DNA of 64,000 bases from Brachycybe producta (lineage: Eukaryota > Arthropoda > Diplopoda > Playtdesmida > Andrognathidae): assembly GCA_036925085.1 (NCBI GenBank), contig JAUPFP010000039.1:621501-685500 (forward strand). The letters are read 5' to 3'. Every line of letters starts with the position of its first letter. Position 1 is the first letter of the stretch. The notes beneath the pieces are model-generated. The model made no database searches and was not told the DNA's origin. It saw only the letters and a program-made list of their open reading frames with translations. Positions 35,393 to 48,817 of the stretch are shown here, piece by piece. A program made the position numbers and the translations under genes.

Positions 35393-38300
35393 AAAAATAT
35401 ATACTTAAAGGAGAAAACACACACATGAAGGATGTTTATTCTAAATTAGGCCTACTCCTTCTTACCAAAAAAAAAAAAAAAAAACAGTACAAGATTTTTG
35501 AAAGAAAAAAGGTTTTAAAAAAAAGTTAGCTTTATAATAATAATAATGATGCTACTTAAATTCTCATATAACTTATTAGACTAATAAAAACAATATGCTT
35601 CAACTATTATTTCTATTCCAGTTTTCAGTTGAGGGGAATGATTCAATTATTAGAAGAAAGTGGAGCATAGAAGAACAAAAAAAAAGCTTAAGTTAATAAT
35701 AAAAAGGGGGGCCATTTTTTTGGCAACGAAACTTATATCTCTCTGTTCGCTAAGACACACTCTGGAATATAAAAAAAATACAAACCTCGATTCTTTTGTC
35801 ATTATGAATTCTCAGCATGTTTAATCTCCGTTGACAACACAAACATACAAAGACAAAAAAATTGGAAAAAACAAAAACAAAATCGACTGAAGAAAAGGCA
35901 CCCATTGGCTAAAAGTGAATCAGTCACATTATATCTTGTTTTCACTACAAAAATTAGCTGTATAGTTAACTTCACCCACTTAACAGTGGTTAAATGATTT
36001 TGTGTCACTTCAAGTTAGATTGGCTTCCAAGTTTCCAACTTCCTGTTGTGCATTTTGTGAATTTTTCATTCCTCATTATTCAGTCAAAAATGGAGTACTC
36101 TCACTATCCGCCATGTTTGTTTGTAGGCTAGATTTGTTTGAACCATAGGAAGTGACGTATTTAAACAAATCAATAATGTGGCTAACCACATTTTGTTAAA
36201 TGCAGTGCAGTTAATTCCATTCATTTCATTATTAATGTAACTACATTTATTTTTACTAGAAAATTTAACCGTGGTTAACTTTTTAACTGCAGATAAGTGT
36301 TTCGTAGAATAAATTTGGTATTAGTGACCAATAACGTCTCTGTTCTAGTGCCAAGTTAGCTTATCCTTGCCAGAAAAAGGCTAGTTGAGCCTGAACCTGA
36401 CCAGATGGTGCAAAATGAGCATTACCAATATTGAGCATTGTCAATTTTATAATTATAAATTATAATACAATATGTTCTGAGATAAATGACACAAAGTGAG
36501 ATGACACCATGGAAACATTGATTGCTGCAATGTGTTTCAAACATACAAAGATGTTGTCAATATTATAATATAAGAGTTTTTGCACTAGAGACCTACATAA
36601 AGCCCATGAGCCATTGGGCTTTGTGGGAATAGTGTGCTATGTGGGCCTGCAGGTGGGCTGGGCTTCAAATTTTTACACAATGTAGGTCTCTTATTTTGCA
36701 CTACCTCACAACAATTACTACTCTTTAATAGTAGTTTATTTTAAACTATATGAACAGCTTGTTTTCGAACTCTAATTATTCGATCTTTCAAGATCAAAAG
36801 TTTCTAAAACACTTTCAAGACTCTTCATTTTGCTCTTCTGAAAGACAGAAAATAGACGATTTATTTTACAGTGCATGTAGCGTTTCATGGCGCCCCTAGC
36901 CCTCCCATAGAAATGTACCGACACTCTTCAACTCTGACTCACCTTCCTTCCTTCCTTTTTGCACGTGGCAAACTTTTAATTGCGTCATCACTATTTCTAC
37001 ACGTGCTCTCTTCGCCTATATTATGTTCTGGGTATAAGTTTGTCACGTGCTGATAATTAAGGTTGTTTTGGACGCTTTTACAGCTAAAAGGCTGCATTCT
37101 ATTTCAACTAATTGGCGACGAGTGTAGTTTGCCACCTGTGGAAGTTGCAGGCGCCATCTACCTTGTATTTACACAAGTATTTTTTCATGGAGCCCTCTTA
37201 AGTTGATTTGGACAGTTTCCTTTGTTATGGGTTGTTGTAAAATAAAAAGTAGTAACAAATTTAAGTTGGTGCAAAACCTCAAATGAAATTTAAAAAATAT
37301 TATCGTTGAAACTTTTCAATTTTGTTTTTCTTCTATAAGTTGTTTCTAAAAAAAAAAGATAAGTTCATGTAAAAACAAATCAAGTTTTTTTTTTGTGTAT
37401 GAATTTCTGAGTAAAACTGACAAGTTGATCCTTTCCTAAATGCAGTGGTGACAAGAACATAAATAAAACAGTGACAATATTTCAAAACTCTCTTAGTGTT
37501 AGAAACAGAAAAAAAAACGTGAATGCAATTGTAAATGTAAACCATCTATGAACCATTTCTCAAATGTTTATTTCAATTTGAATTTGAAAAATGACTCTGC
37601 AAGCACCCAAAAAAGGCCTATGGCAGAGAGACAAATGTCTAATTTCAGCATTCGAAGTGTTCTGTCAAAAACCCCAAAAATAGAATAAACCCAATAACAA
37701 TTGCAGTGTGTTCTGGCGCGGCTTGAATAATGCTGCAATTTGTCAGAAAATTAAAGAGCTCCATTAATATTAAGTTTATTTTCAGGCATAAAATCCTCTG
37801 CAAGTAAAGAGAGTTCCATTTTCTTACCATCCTAAAACAAATGACCAGTATGTATGTGTGTTGCAAGTGTAACTATGGAACACCCCCACCCATAGGGCTT
37901 TAGGGCTATTCACACCATGAAGTGCACAACCATCTGAAGTAAGAGTCTGTGAGGCAGGCATGTGCCTAAGAGCCCCAGGGTCATGTGATTAAGATCCCCA
38001 GGGTACCACAAAAGCATAGTGTCACAAAGTTTACATCAAGGAGTAGACGCTCATGTAGTGTCGCAGTCATTTGCCTAATCTACAATGTCCTAATTTCATA
38101 ACATTTGGTTAGTCATCACTAGAACATGATATAAGGATGTAGTCTAAACATGAGCGTTATCCCCAAGGTAATCCATCTATATGCAAATTAAAATTTATAA
38201 ATTCGCAAATTCTTTTTAGAAAATGTGCGTTTCATGCAAATAAGTAGAAAAATACAAAAATTTGCAAGAAAATAATTCATTTTGTGCAAATAAAAATTTC

Positions 38301-39993
38301 TACTTAATAACAAAAGCACATTTAATTAAATATCTGAAGCGTTAGATTTCTAAAATCATTAGAAGAAATTCACTGAAAATTCAAAATGACAACAAAACGA
38401 CCAACGACCAAGAATGTTTTTTTTAAGAAATGATTTTTTTTTTTTGCAAATTTATGCATATTTATGAAAAAATATGCAATTTTATGAATTTTTATTCTGA
38501 ATTAAAATTATTATTTTTGCGCATCGTATTGTATGACAAAGTAGGCCTATTCAAAAGTGGTTTGGAACCGTTATTATTCGTTTTGTGCATTTTATGCAAA
38601 CTTTTGGCCTAAATAATCAGTGCCACTGTCTCTGGTGAGCTAGTTTCATTGCACACATGGAGGCATCGGAAGACAGTGGGCAAAAACACAAGATCAAGAT
38701 CCGCACGAAAGAAGTTAGATGGATGGACGGGCCAGCTGAGTCCTGCTCTAGCAGATGACAAGCTGAACTGGACAAAACACACACGTACTGTATATGTTAA
38801 ATCAAAAGCGGGCTGGGAGAAAAAGAAGACGCCCCGGGATCTAAAAAAACCCGAACTATCTTAATTCTATTTCCAATGTTGACCACAATAAACGTGTCAT
38901 CTTTTGCTAATTTACACTAGCAAGCGTAGCGAGTAAAAAAATAAAAAAGGGACGAAATTATTTTTCTGCTTTAAATATTTTACAATTTTCCTATCTTTAC
39001 TTAAAATTTCAATTGCGTTTCAACGGTTTTCACTATGAAAACGGCCATAAAATAAAATTAAAAAATCCGGCCCTTAAACAGTGCGGCCCATCGGAGCCCG
39101 ATAAGCCCCTTTCCTGCGTTCAATTTAATAACGACAAGAGAAAGTAGCTAAGTACACACAAACAGACAATTGCAGGTCACATGAAAACACACACGAGTGA
39201 CATTTTCTACAAATATTACCGACACAACAACACGCGATTAATTAACTTATTTCCCACGAGATACAAATGCATACATAACACAAGAGGGCGAAAAATGGGC
39301 CAATTTTCATGTGCACAAAAGAGCTTGTTTCAAGCTCAGGGATTGAATAAAAAAAAATATCACCCGAAACAAGGAAGGGTGCCAAATTTATATAGGCCTA
39401 CTATATACAGTATAAGCTAATTTCATATTTAATTAATGTTAACCAACAAATGTAAAAAGAAGAAGAGTGTGTTTGCATACATAATAAAGTTAACGAAACA
39501 ACTTTGTTAACTTTTAAAATACTACCTTTTTTTTCTTCAAGTGTAAAAATGTAATTATGGGTTGTTTTTTTGTTTTTTTTCATGACTATATCTTTCAAAA
39601 TAAACTGTTTTGTGTGTTTGTGCAATTATTAGTCGCATTAGTTTACTTGTGTAGTTTAAAATAAACATTATATTTCTTTTTAAAAGTTGCTTCTCAAAAA
39701 TCTAAGGACCTTAAGTTTTTGAAAAAAAAAACTGTGTCTAAATTGTGTCGTGAAAAATACCGTCTATTTTATAAAAATTACTAGTCTTAAGGTTAAAAGT
39801 CAAGTAATTTAAAAGTCAGTTTGGTTTAAGTCAATTTAAAGTTGATTAGGTTGAAGTCAGGTTAAAATTGATTGAGTCGAAGTCAGTCAGGTTAGTCAGA
39901 TAGATACGTTAAAGTTAGTTATTAATAAGATAACTGCGTTAAGAAACGTTGAAATTAATTAGCCAACTTTACCACTTTTCCGCATGAACCAAG
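35393..39993. other. No gene seen; AT-rich DNA with minor repeats
   Basis: No exon supported. Contents: a small element at 36587-36693, a degraded family E end near 36770-36850, and a stretch dense in GCAAAT and AATTTATGCA words at 38180-38600. An isolated open frame of 71 codons at 38649 has no recognisable domain and is probably chance or transposon debris. Confidence 0.5.
36587..36693. mobile_element. 107-base element with 9-base target duplication
   Basis: Inverted ends AGAGACCTACAT/ATGTAGGTCTCT lie between identical TTTTGCACT copies at 36578-36586 and 36694-36702. The GCCCATGAGCC-type interior resembles a piece at about 43915-43985. Confidence 0.65.
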
Positions 39994-40354
39994 CGACCTG
40001 TTTCCATTAGGTAAATTTTTAAATAAAATCACATAAACGTTATGAAAGATTTTTTTAAAAAATGAACCTGATCAAAATCATTTTCACTTTCTATTTTGAT
40101 CTAATGAAAACCAGTTATACTGTATAAAAATTAGGAAAAAAGATAAGGTTCAAACCAGTTGGCTAATTTTGCCCCTTTTCTGAAAATAGGGCATTATTAT
40201 GCCCTATTTCCATTAGGTCAAAAGAGGTGGTTAAAATGAATTTTGATTAGAAAAATCTTTAAAGAATGTCACGTAAAAAACCTTTTGCATTCTTTAAAAA
40301 TGAATCCAGTCAAAAATCATTTTCACCTTTTATTTTGACCTAATGGAAACAGGT
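39994..40354. mobile_element. Two adjacent palindromic elements (family D)
   Basis: 39994-40116 and 40201-40354 each start (C)CCTGTTTCCATTAGGT or CCCTATTTCCATTAGGTC and end with the complement (CTAATGAAAACCAG; GACCTAATGGAAACAGG). They are direct neighbours in the same orientation, about 85 bases apart, and share interior words such as AATGAATCCAGTC. Confidence 0.6.
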
Positions 40355-41060
40355 CTATATAGGGGGTGAGAGGGCTAAAGATGATTTTTTTTTTTTGCTC
40401 TAAAGGAAAAATATTAGGGGGGTAAAATTGCAGTTGTTTTCCTGCTGTTGAAGCGTTTCTGAATAAATTTAAAGGAAGAAGATAACTTTTCAATCGTTTT
40501 ACTACACCACTGTTATGTTATATCCATAAATAATTGACCATTTTGCTATTTTTATTTTGAAGAGTGGAAAGAGAGAGAGAGAGAGAGAGAAGGGCACTGA
40601 TTTTAATAATAACCCCACAGAAAAGAGGAAAAGACTTGAACAATATATAATCATCATCTTCTTCAAATTCGTTTTCAAAACTCCTTATCTCAATAGTAAA
40701 GACATTGTGTGCACATTGAACAAGGTCAGGAAGAGTGGTTACCATAGTAACAAACATCATCTACCATTGTTTCAATGTGATCATAACTGAAGATGAGACA
40801 AAAAGAGAGGAAAAAAAAGCATAACTACAAACTCAACTGAGTAACAAAGAACAAAAGAGAAAGAAAAAAAAAACCCCAGTTCTCTCAATCTTTTTTTCAA
40901 AAATCATCATAACTGAACTCCCGGGAATTTCGTTTGCAATTTATGACTAAAAATAACGAATCTTAGAAATAGAATGATGATGATGATAAAACTAGATAAC
41001 CAATTGTAACATGATAGACATGCTTTGTATATATTTATTTATATAGATGTCTATACAGTA

Positions 41061-41397
41061 TATAGGGTGTCCATAAAGTCATTGTATAGTTTCAGTTTGT
41101 AATACCCAGGAAGCTCGGATTTGTATGCAAAATATCAAACAAATGTTTCTCAATTTGTGTGGCTCAAGTGCCAAATTGTAAAGTAATCATTAACATCATA
41201 CGGAATAAGCTCGAGGGGAAAAAAAGACATTTCCTTTCATTTTAGTGAATTATAATCTGTTGCAACGAATTTAATTGTCAGCCAATTTAATCTAGGCCAT
41301 TTTGATAACTACAGTTTTATACGTTGTTATGGAAAATAACTTTAAACGAAAATACTTTGGTGATAAATTGGGGCTGTTGATTTTGAGACATCCTGTA
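41061..41397. mobile_element. Mariner-type MITE
   Basis: The ends TATAGGGTGTCCATAAAGTC and TTTTGAGACATCCTGTA form an imperfect terminal inverted repeat bounded by TA. An internal block, AAACAAATGTTTCTCAATTTG, recurs near 9320 and 30390, so fragments of this family lie near both other genes. Confidence 0.6.
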
Positions 41398-41582
41398 TTA
41401 TATATATTTTTAAAATAAAATTGTAAAAGGCAAATATTGATTAATCTATTAAAATATATAGACGTCTAGTAAAAAGAGAATTTCTCTTGAAAGTTCAATT
41501 AAAATGTTTCAAAAGGGTGGATTTACTTACAGTAGGATAAATTAATCGATAATTCAATTACTTAAACGTAGTTACTTACTAA

Positions 41583-41888
41583 TACCTTGTACACACCTGA
41601 ATGAAATGAATTCAAATTAAATGTGTTTAGGTGAATTATACGGAATCCTGTTAAGGACACATGAACCAAATAAAAATTGACTTTATTATTAATATTTTAA
41701 ATTGAAATACTAAATCAATATTTTAATGTCAACAGTTTATATATTTTATATTTAAGTATTAACTCAATATTTTGAGATTATTAACTGAATAAATTGAATT
41801 TGACATATTGTTTGTTTGTTCTTCACAGGGCTCCGTAGAACACGTTTATTATTTAAATGCATTTAAAATATCAGGTGTGTACTAGGTA
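41583..41888 (+). mobile_element. MITE family K copy 2
   Basis: Ends TACCTTGTACACACCTGA and TCAGGTGTGTACTAGGTA; interior CAGGGCTCCGTAGAACACG matches copies 1 and 3. Best-preserved termini of the three. Confidence 0.8.
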
Positions 41889-43776
41889 TAACACACTTAA
41901 AATTGTTAAATGCTGTTCCTTTTAACCAAAAAAAATGACCCAACCCCGTTTTCATCGTGCTACAAATTTATTGAGCGAAAAAAAAACCTGATTTAATTTT
42001 AAATTTTAAAGAAATAAAAAAAATACTTGTTTATTATTTTAATTAATTAAAAAAACAATTAATACTTTACTTGACTATAGGACTCAAAGTATTAAGAATT
42101 TAAATTTTTAAATTGAAATTAATTGTTATAATTGCCATTTAAATTGAGGTTGTTTTAAAGTGTAAATGATGCCTTTCGAACTCTGCTCTTTTAAGTGAAT
42201 GAGCTACCCTTCTAGTTTCTCTTAATTTGCTCTTCTGAAAGAAAATACATCAAAATTCTATAGTTGATTTTGTGGATTTCTAAAATCCAAAATCAAAGCT
42301 AGTTCAGATTTTTTTAATTGTTAGAATTCCTAGAAAATGGGAGTTTCTTACGTCGCGTTTACAGTCGGCATACGAGCAACCCGGATCTTTGTTTAATTAG
42401 GAAACATACCTGAGATGACGTCATTGTAAAATATCGACTGAACTTATAAAACACGATATTAAATTTTGTTTTAAACCCTTAAAGGATCCATCCATCAGAA
42501 TTCCTCCAAAAACAATAAAATATTCTATATTTCGAAAAATTGTTTAAAAATGCTTCAAGTGTATTAAGTCTAGACGATACGAAGAAAGAATAAAGAACGA
42601 AAATGGTATTTTGTGGGTGTTTGGGGTTCGAATATAACGTGACACTTCCGAATTACCGATCCCTTGAAAAAGCCTCCTTTCAACTTCAGAAACACACAAG
42701 ATAAGTAAATAATTGAAAAACAGATAAAAGTTGGAAAAGAAAAAAGAAAAGAGCTCAAAAATCTTTTATCTAAAATGTCCAACAAAAAAAATCCTTTAGG
42801 CCCCGTTTCCACTAGGTGAAAATAAGGATGAAAATGCGTTTTTAACTGAAAAAAGCACAACTTGTGCGGTTGAGTTTATTTTAGCATTTTCTTCAATTAT
42901 TTATCATTTCATTTAATGTTATGTAATTTATTTAGTTGTAATTTAAATTTAACTATACCTTTAGCTCAAAATAACAACATTTCAATGTAAAATAATGATG
43001 AGAAATGTCAATTTGCGCTTTAGTGGCAACCGGGTAGGGCAACCAGGGTTTTCTAGCTTCAATTGACCTAATGTATTAAAGCAAATTCTTATAGTAAACA
43101 GGCAAGGGCCACGTTTGTGCTTTCATAACGAATTTCTTTACTCCTATAGCCCTGTCCACACTAATGAATGAACAGAGGAAACAGAAACACAAACACCATA
43201 TGTTCATATTCGTTCGTTAAGTGTAGACAAGGCATAATAGTCACATTACATTGTCTGACAAGTAGCTCATTTCACCATGTAGTAAACTGGCATTTTTCTC
43301 CAGTCGAAATTGTCATAGTTTTAGAATTTTCTACAAATGTAAACAGAGCTTTTAGATCTAAAAAAATGAACCAAAAAAAAAAGAGGGCTTCCAAACAAAA
43401 AAAAAGAACAATTGCTTCTAACATTTAGACAAAAAATACAACCATATAATATAAAATATAATGTAGGAAGAAGAATTTAACAATTTTATGTTTTGTTGAC
43501 ACCTAACGCCCCCCTAACGCCCCCCTAACATCCTAACTTAACACCTTTTTCTCCTTTTTTTTTTCGAGCTAATTTTTCCCTTTTAAAAAAGGAATGAATG
43601 TAAGAAAAAATACAATTCCCCTCACGTTTCTAACACTTGATTAACACCAAAGACATTTTCAAATTCGAAGAGAAAAATTCTTTTTTTTTTTCTGTTCAAT
43701 ATCTTTATTAGTCTGAACAAGGTTTTATCATTTCTTTTTTTCTTTCAGAAAACCAACTCAAATTGAAGAAATCAAT
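41889..43776. other. No gene seen; AT-rich DNA with a small palindrome
   Basis: Contains a family E right-end fragment near 42150-42240, and at 43148-43234 a palindrome with GCCCTGTCCACACTAA at one end and TTAAGTGTAGACAAGGC at the other. CGCCCCCCTAACG is tandemly repeated near 43505. No coding evidence. Confidence 0.5.
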
Positions 43777-43984
43777 GGGTGCGTTCAGTTTCTAAGCGGT
43801 TCGATAAACTTAAGCACTATTTATCAGCCAGCAGATTGATTTAAATAATTTAATAAGAAAAAATGGCGTCGCCATAAAAATATAGTGAATTAAATCACAT
43901 TTTGACATTCTTGAGGCCCACAGAGCTCATGACATGATGGGCTCAAAGGCACACACAAGCCCATGTGATTCATGTAGGTCTGTC

Positions 43985-44465
43985 TCTGTGACTGACTGAC
44001 TGACTGATTTACTAATTGACTGGAATATTTACATGACAGGCTTACTAACGTGGGTTACTGGCTGAATTACTAACTTACTGGATCACTGACTAAATTACTA
44101 ACTGACTGGATCACTGACTGAATTACTAACTGACTGAATTACTAACTGACTGGATCACTGACTGAATTACTAACGGACTGGATCACTGACTGAATTACTA
44201 ACGGACTGGATCACTGACTGAATTACTAACTGACTGGATCACTGACTCAATTACTAACTTACTGGATCACTGACTGAATTACTAACTTACTGGGTCACTG
44301 ACTGAATTACTAACTGACTGGGTCACTGACTGAATTACTAACTGACTGGATCACTGACTGAATTACTAACTTACTGGATCACTGACTGAATTACTAACTT
44401 ACTGGATCACTGACTGAATTACTAACTGACTGACTGATTGGATTACTAGCTGACTGACTGACCTA
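43985..44465. repeat. Minisatellite, 28-base unit
   Basis: About 15 copies of a unit made of ACTGACTGAATTACTA plus ACTGACTGGATC with small variants (ACTTACTGGATC, ACGGACTGGATC, some units halved). The unit itself is built from a 4-base ACTG motif. The array resumes briefly after the family A element that interrupts its right end. Confidence 0.95.
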
Positions 44466-44474
44466 CTAGCTGAC

Positions 44475-44667
44475 ACAGGCATCTGTAGACAGCTTCAGAA
44501 TTTATTTGGCTCCGCCCTTGTATGAGCGTCAGACCAAATATCAACCAATAAGAAATAATAAGGGCGGGGCATATGACATCAGACCCAGTACCAAACCAAT
44601 TGGAAATTGATGACGCTCATAAAAGGGCGGAGCCAAAGAAATTCTGGAGCTGTCTACAGATGCCTGT
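44475..44667. mobile_element. Family A palindromic MITE copy 5
   Basis: Inserted in the minisatellite; duplications CTAGCTGAC (44466-44474) and CTAGCTCAC (44668-44676). Stem ATCTGTAGACAGCTTCAGAA, as in copy 3, then TTGGCTCCGCCC. Core ATATGACATCAGACCCAGTA. Confidence 0.88.
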
Positions 44668-45147
44668 CTAGCTCACTGGCTGTCTTACTAACTGAGAATA
44701 GTAACTGGGAATATTGGAAAATAATTTTCCAAAAGAAATGAATTACTGTAGTTAAAATTACTTTTTCAAGTAGTTTACCACATTATTTTATTTAAAACTT
44801 AGTAATTTATAATTATAATTCAGTAGCATTTATTTAATGAGAAATGCAGTAACTTTAAATTAATTATCTCTTAATTTTGTTTGTTTATATTAAGAACATT
44901 GGTCGATTGTCTCCTTGAACTTCGTTTTAATGAGACCTAAAGTTGCTGTTTTTTTAAAAAAAAAAATGCAGTAATTATAACTCTTGATTAATTTACTTGT
45001 CAACGATGTAATTACATTAATTCTATTAAATTACTTTGCAAAGTAATTTCTAACACAACAACACTGCAAATTATTGATTTGACCTAACTTTGACATTGAC
45101 AAGTTTTGCTTCCAAAAAAAGAAAGCGCTTAGCAACTGAACGCACCC

Positions 45148-47446
45148 AATGTGTAACTTTTCAATGATGTTTTTTTCTTCTTCTTCTTCTTCTTCTTTAC
45201 AAGTTAATTTGTAATTGTTGACTGTAGGCCATATTGGCTGACAAGTGAAACTCGTATTTTCTGTTGTCAAACAACTCATTTTGTATTATGCATCCTATTA
45301 AAGTTTACATTGTAAGATTTTTCTTTATATAAGAGCCTTATAGACATAAGAGAATTCAGAGGAGAGATGGGTTTTTTTTTCTTCGTCGTCGTTTTTTTCT
45401 TTCTCTTATTTATAAACATGCAAAAAAAAATATATATATATTTATAAAAAAAAATCCTCCATTCTGTAAACAAGACATGACAACGCAAGTTCCATTTATG
45501 AAGTTTTCACAATGTGAAAAATCATAATATCGATCTTCATCATTTTACCTCAAAGCCTATTTTTCATCCCACTTATATTTTATTTTATTTTTGTTTAGGA
45601 CAAGAGAAGTAAAACTAATTTGAATATAAACTCATAGATAAACATTCAATTTTCAGTTGAAATGGCGAATATAAAGGTTTGTTTTTTAGAAGAAGAAGAA
45701 AAAAAACACTCAATTGTATGGAATTAAAAATGCATCTAAAAAAGGAAATTCCAAAATTGAGTTTACATTTTATTAACTTAGTAGATCTAAAAAATTTAAA
45801 TAGAAAGAAAAAAGAAAAGAAAAATAGAATCTACTCATCCGTTAACATAATTTAACACCAGTTTTATTTTATATATGATTTTTCAGGTGCAAAATGAAGA
45901 AAAACTTGAATGTGTTTTAGAAACTAGAAGGGTAGCTCAATAAGAGTATTTTTCAATGTTGATTTATTTCAAAATAAACCTTTTACGTTTACTTTTTTTT
46001 ATAAAATGTTTAATTTGAAAGACATCAGCATCAAAATAACCTTAAATTGTTTAGCTACCCTTCTAGTTTCTAAAAAACTTTCTAGTTTTTTGTCTCTTTT
46101 TAGTTTTGCTTCTGAAAAACACAAAATAAACAAAGTTTTGAAATCAGCTGCGAAAAAACAAACCTACGAACGAACTGAAAATGTAGAACAAATAGAATTT
46201 ACGTGGCAATTATTCATAATTTTTATTACTTAACCCCTTACAATTAGGCAATCACTGATAACACAGCACTTACCGGCCCAAATTCAATAAATACATTTAA
46301 CACTTGGCACTTAAACCCTCTGAAAAGGAGATCTATAATACAAAACTGTTTATAGAGTACTTACTCTATATTAAAAATAAGGAATTCAAAGAATTCTATA
46401 AACCTTTGTTGTCTCAGAAGGTTTAAGTTCAAGTGGAAAGATTCCTTTTCTTGAATTCGAGCCATTTAAACAATGCGCTATCAGTGATTGCCCATTTTAA
46501 GGGATAAAAATTGAAAATAATTTCTATTTGAGCTACATTTTTCAGCCCGTTTTTTTGTTTCTTTCGACCAAAAACTTTTACGAGTCCATCTAGACCACTT
46601 AACGCTCTTAGAAGACATAATCACAAAAAAAGCAAACTATAAACACAGCATAAGAAAAAAAAACGTAACATAAATAAGTTAAAATATTTACACACACAAA
46701 AAAAGGATTAAATCAGTATCACTTTTTGTCATGTTTCGGATGTCTCTCTTAATAACCTCATTAAATTCTACTTCAATTAGATTAAAGAAATTCACCCTTA
46801 AGACTTTGATAAGAACAGAAAAAAAGAACAAAAAAATCGTTGCAAATTTAACCCCCTTTTTATCCGCTTTTTCTGTTATCTTTTAAATTTGCAAATGTGA
46901 GTAAAAACGACTTAAAGAAGATAGAAAAAACAGAGTGAAAAAAAATGAGAAGAATCGTTGAAATTTCCATTTTTGTGATTCTCTCTCTCTCTCTCTTTTT
47001 TTTAGTATTTCTTTAAATGTTGTGTTGTTCTTATTTTGTAGAAATGGTAATTTGCACTAACATTGGGGGGAGGGGTGCCTCTACTACAAAATAAGGCTTG
47101 AACAAGATCATAAAAAAGGAATAAGTTGAAATTATTATTTCAAAACCCTTCTTCTTCATCATCTTACTCATCTCATTCTATGTGTTTTTTTCTTCTTCTT
47201 CTTCTTCTTCTTCTTCTTCTTCAGTTCATAAGTTTCTTGCTGTGACAATGTTTTCTGCTCCACTGAACTAAAACAGCAAAATTTCACACAAACAAACAAA
47301 CATTTTGTATACAAACAAGCGTGTATTATGTAGTAGGCACATCTATCTATATACATATATATTCTCATCATATGACTAACAAACGGCATTATACATTTAG
47401 ACCGGTGTCTAGAAATTGTGTCTTGTTTTCAAAAGTACACTGGAGT
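45148..47446. other. No gene seen; simple-sequence-rich DNA with two palindromic elements
   Basis: Contains (TTC)n tracts at about 45178-45198 and 47190-47222, a family E copy at 45890-46145 with AGAAACTAGAAGGGTAGCTC and its complement, and an element at 46235-46503 whose ends CCCTTACAATTAGGCAATCA and TGATTGCCCATTTTAAGGG are inverted repeats of about 25 bases. Confidence 0.55.
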
Positions 47447-47765
47447 GCTCGCAATAAGCGCTTGAAAATCAACTGAACGCATAGCTTGCATTTCACAGTT
47501 GGAAAAATGGAGAGAAAAAAAAAACCTTTTGGATGTGTTCAGTTTCTAAGCACCTCTCATTTTGTGATCGTTGCTCGTTTGAAGCTGCTCGCAATAAGCG
47601 CTTGATAAAAAATTCAATGCATAGCTTGCATTTCACAGTTGGAAAATTGGGAAAACGCTTTGGGTGCGTTCAGTTTCTAAACGCCTCTTTTTTGCGCTCG
47701 TTGCTCATTCGAGGCTACTAGCAACAACAGCTCGAAAATGAATTGAATGCACAGTTTGCACTTCA
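47447..47765. repeat. Tandem repeat, unit about 130-140 bases, 2.4 copies
   Basis: CTCGCAATAAGCGCTTGA at 47448 and again at 47588, then a degenerate CTAGCAACAACAGCTCGA at 47718. Each unit contains TTCAGTTTCTAA and the complementary TTGAAAATCAACTGAACGC, i.e. the end sequence of the element at 43777-45147 in both orientations. Confidence 0.75.
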
Positions 47766-47933
47766 GTTGTATAACAGTCACAAAAGCAAATTACTAAAGA
47801 TTATTATAACAAATACTGTCACATGATGACTGGTACTGACTGTTGTAGAAAATAATATGACAAGTCATAAAATAACAGCACACAAACAGTAACATCATAA
47901 GATAATGATTGTTACTATTTTTATGCCGCATTC

Positions 47934-48354
47934 ACACTAGGCTGGTTTACCAGCTGCTAGTTGCTGCTGGCTGGTTGTAGCCCTCTAGCAGCATAGTGTG
48001 AACTGCTACCAGGAGCTGTTTTCTCCAGCAGGCTAGTAATTTTAACAGCAGCTGGTGAAGTTGAACATGTCCAACTTTAGCAGCTACCAGCTGGTCACGT
48101 GACTCCCTTCCTGCTGCTATCAGTGTGCTACCAGCTAGTGTGAGCCCTTTGTCGTTAGTAGTGGCACTAGTAGGTAGTTGGGTTGGTTGGTTGTTAGATT
48201 TTGTGTTTTTGCACGACGGTGATTGGATGACTTGCGCTGCTAATACCAGCAGTGACTGGAGATGTGTGAACCCAAAAGCAGCCGCTGCTTGCTGTTGCTG
48301 CTAATAGCCAGCAGCAACCAGCGGCTTGTAAACCAGCCTGGTGCGAATGCTCCT
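47934..48354. mobile_element. PIF/Harbinger-like MITE family F copy 1
   Basis: Ends TGCCGCATTCACACTAGG and CCTGGTGCGAATGC with TTA on both flanks (47931-47933, 48355-48357). GC-rich relative to its surroundings, with recurring CAGC/GCTG words (CCAGCAGCAACCAG). The second copy is 63425-63855. Confidence 0.75.
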
Positions 48355-48624
48355 TTAGACTTTTTTTTTCTGTAATGAGACCCCTGATATTCATCAACGA
48401 ATATTAATGTTCACACAAGCTAATTGACGTATGTAATTAATGATGCAACAAAGGTCTATATAGGTTTCTTGAATCCCTTATTATTTTTTTTTAATTTGAT
48501 GCATCAATTTGGCGCTTATTCAATTTGGCGTTAAATCAGCGCCACCCCTTAGAACACATGTGTTCAATCAAAAAGGCTTCACCTCAAATACTGAAATCAA
48601 AGCACACAAACTGTCATTTTTACG

Positions 48625-48630
<6 letters not shown>

Positions 48631-48680
<50 letters not shown>

Positions 48681-48817
48681 ATATAGATATAGTTATAATA
48701 ATATCAATGACATGACCGTCCTCATTAATTAGGATTATAATATAAGATTTGAGAAGAATGCTAACACAATTGTAGTAAGTGAGTGAGTGAAAGAGAGAGA
48801 GAGAGAGAGAGAGAGAT
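48631..48817. repeat. (CT)n and (GA)n microsatellites
   Basis: A CT run from 48631 passing into TATC repeats to 48692, and a GA run at 48791-48817. The two are complementary and about 100 bases apart, so the region can fold. Confidence 0.95.

Larger units (their letters stand above)
43777..45147. mobile_element. 1.37-kb element with terminal inverted repeats enclosing a minisatellite
   Basis: GGGTGCGTTCAGTTTCTAAG at the left is the near complement of CTTAGCAACTGAACGCACCC at the right. The interior consists of AT-rich DNA, a 28-base minisatellite and a family A insertion, with no ORF. The same end sequence recurs in the tandem units at 47447-47765. No clean target duplication was found. Confidence 0.55.

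Noticed and set aside
38649-38864. Open frame of 71 codons, Lys/Arg-rich
   Set aside because: No recognisable domain, no splice context and no supporting neighbour; probably chance.
43985-44465. CRISPR-like appearance of the 28-base repeats
   Set aside because: The units are contiguous with no unique spacers; it is a minisatellite in a eukaryote.
48194-48397. Ala/Gly-rich open frame on the minus strand
   Set aside because: It lies inside family F MITE copy 1 and reflects its CAGC/GCTG composition.
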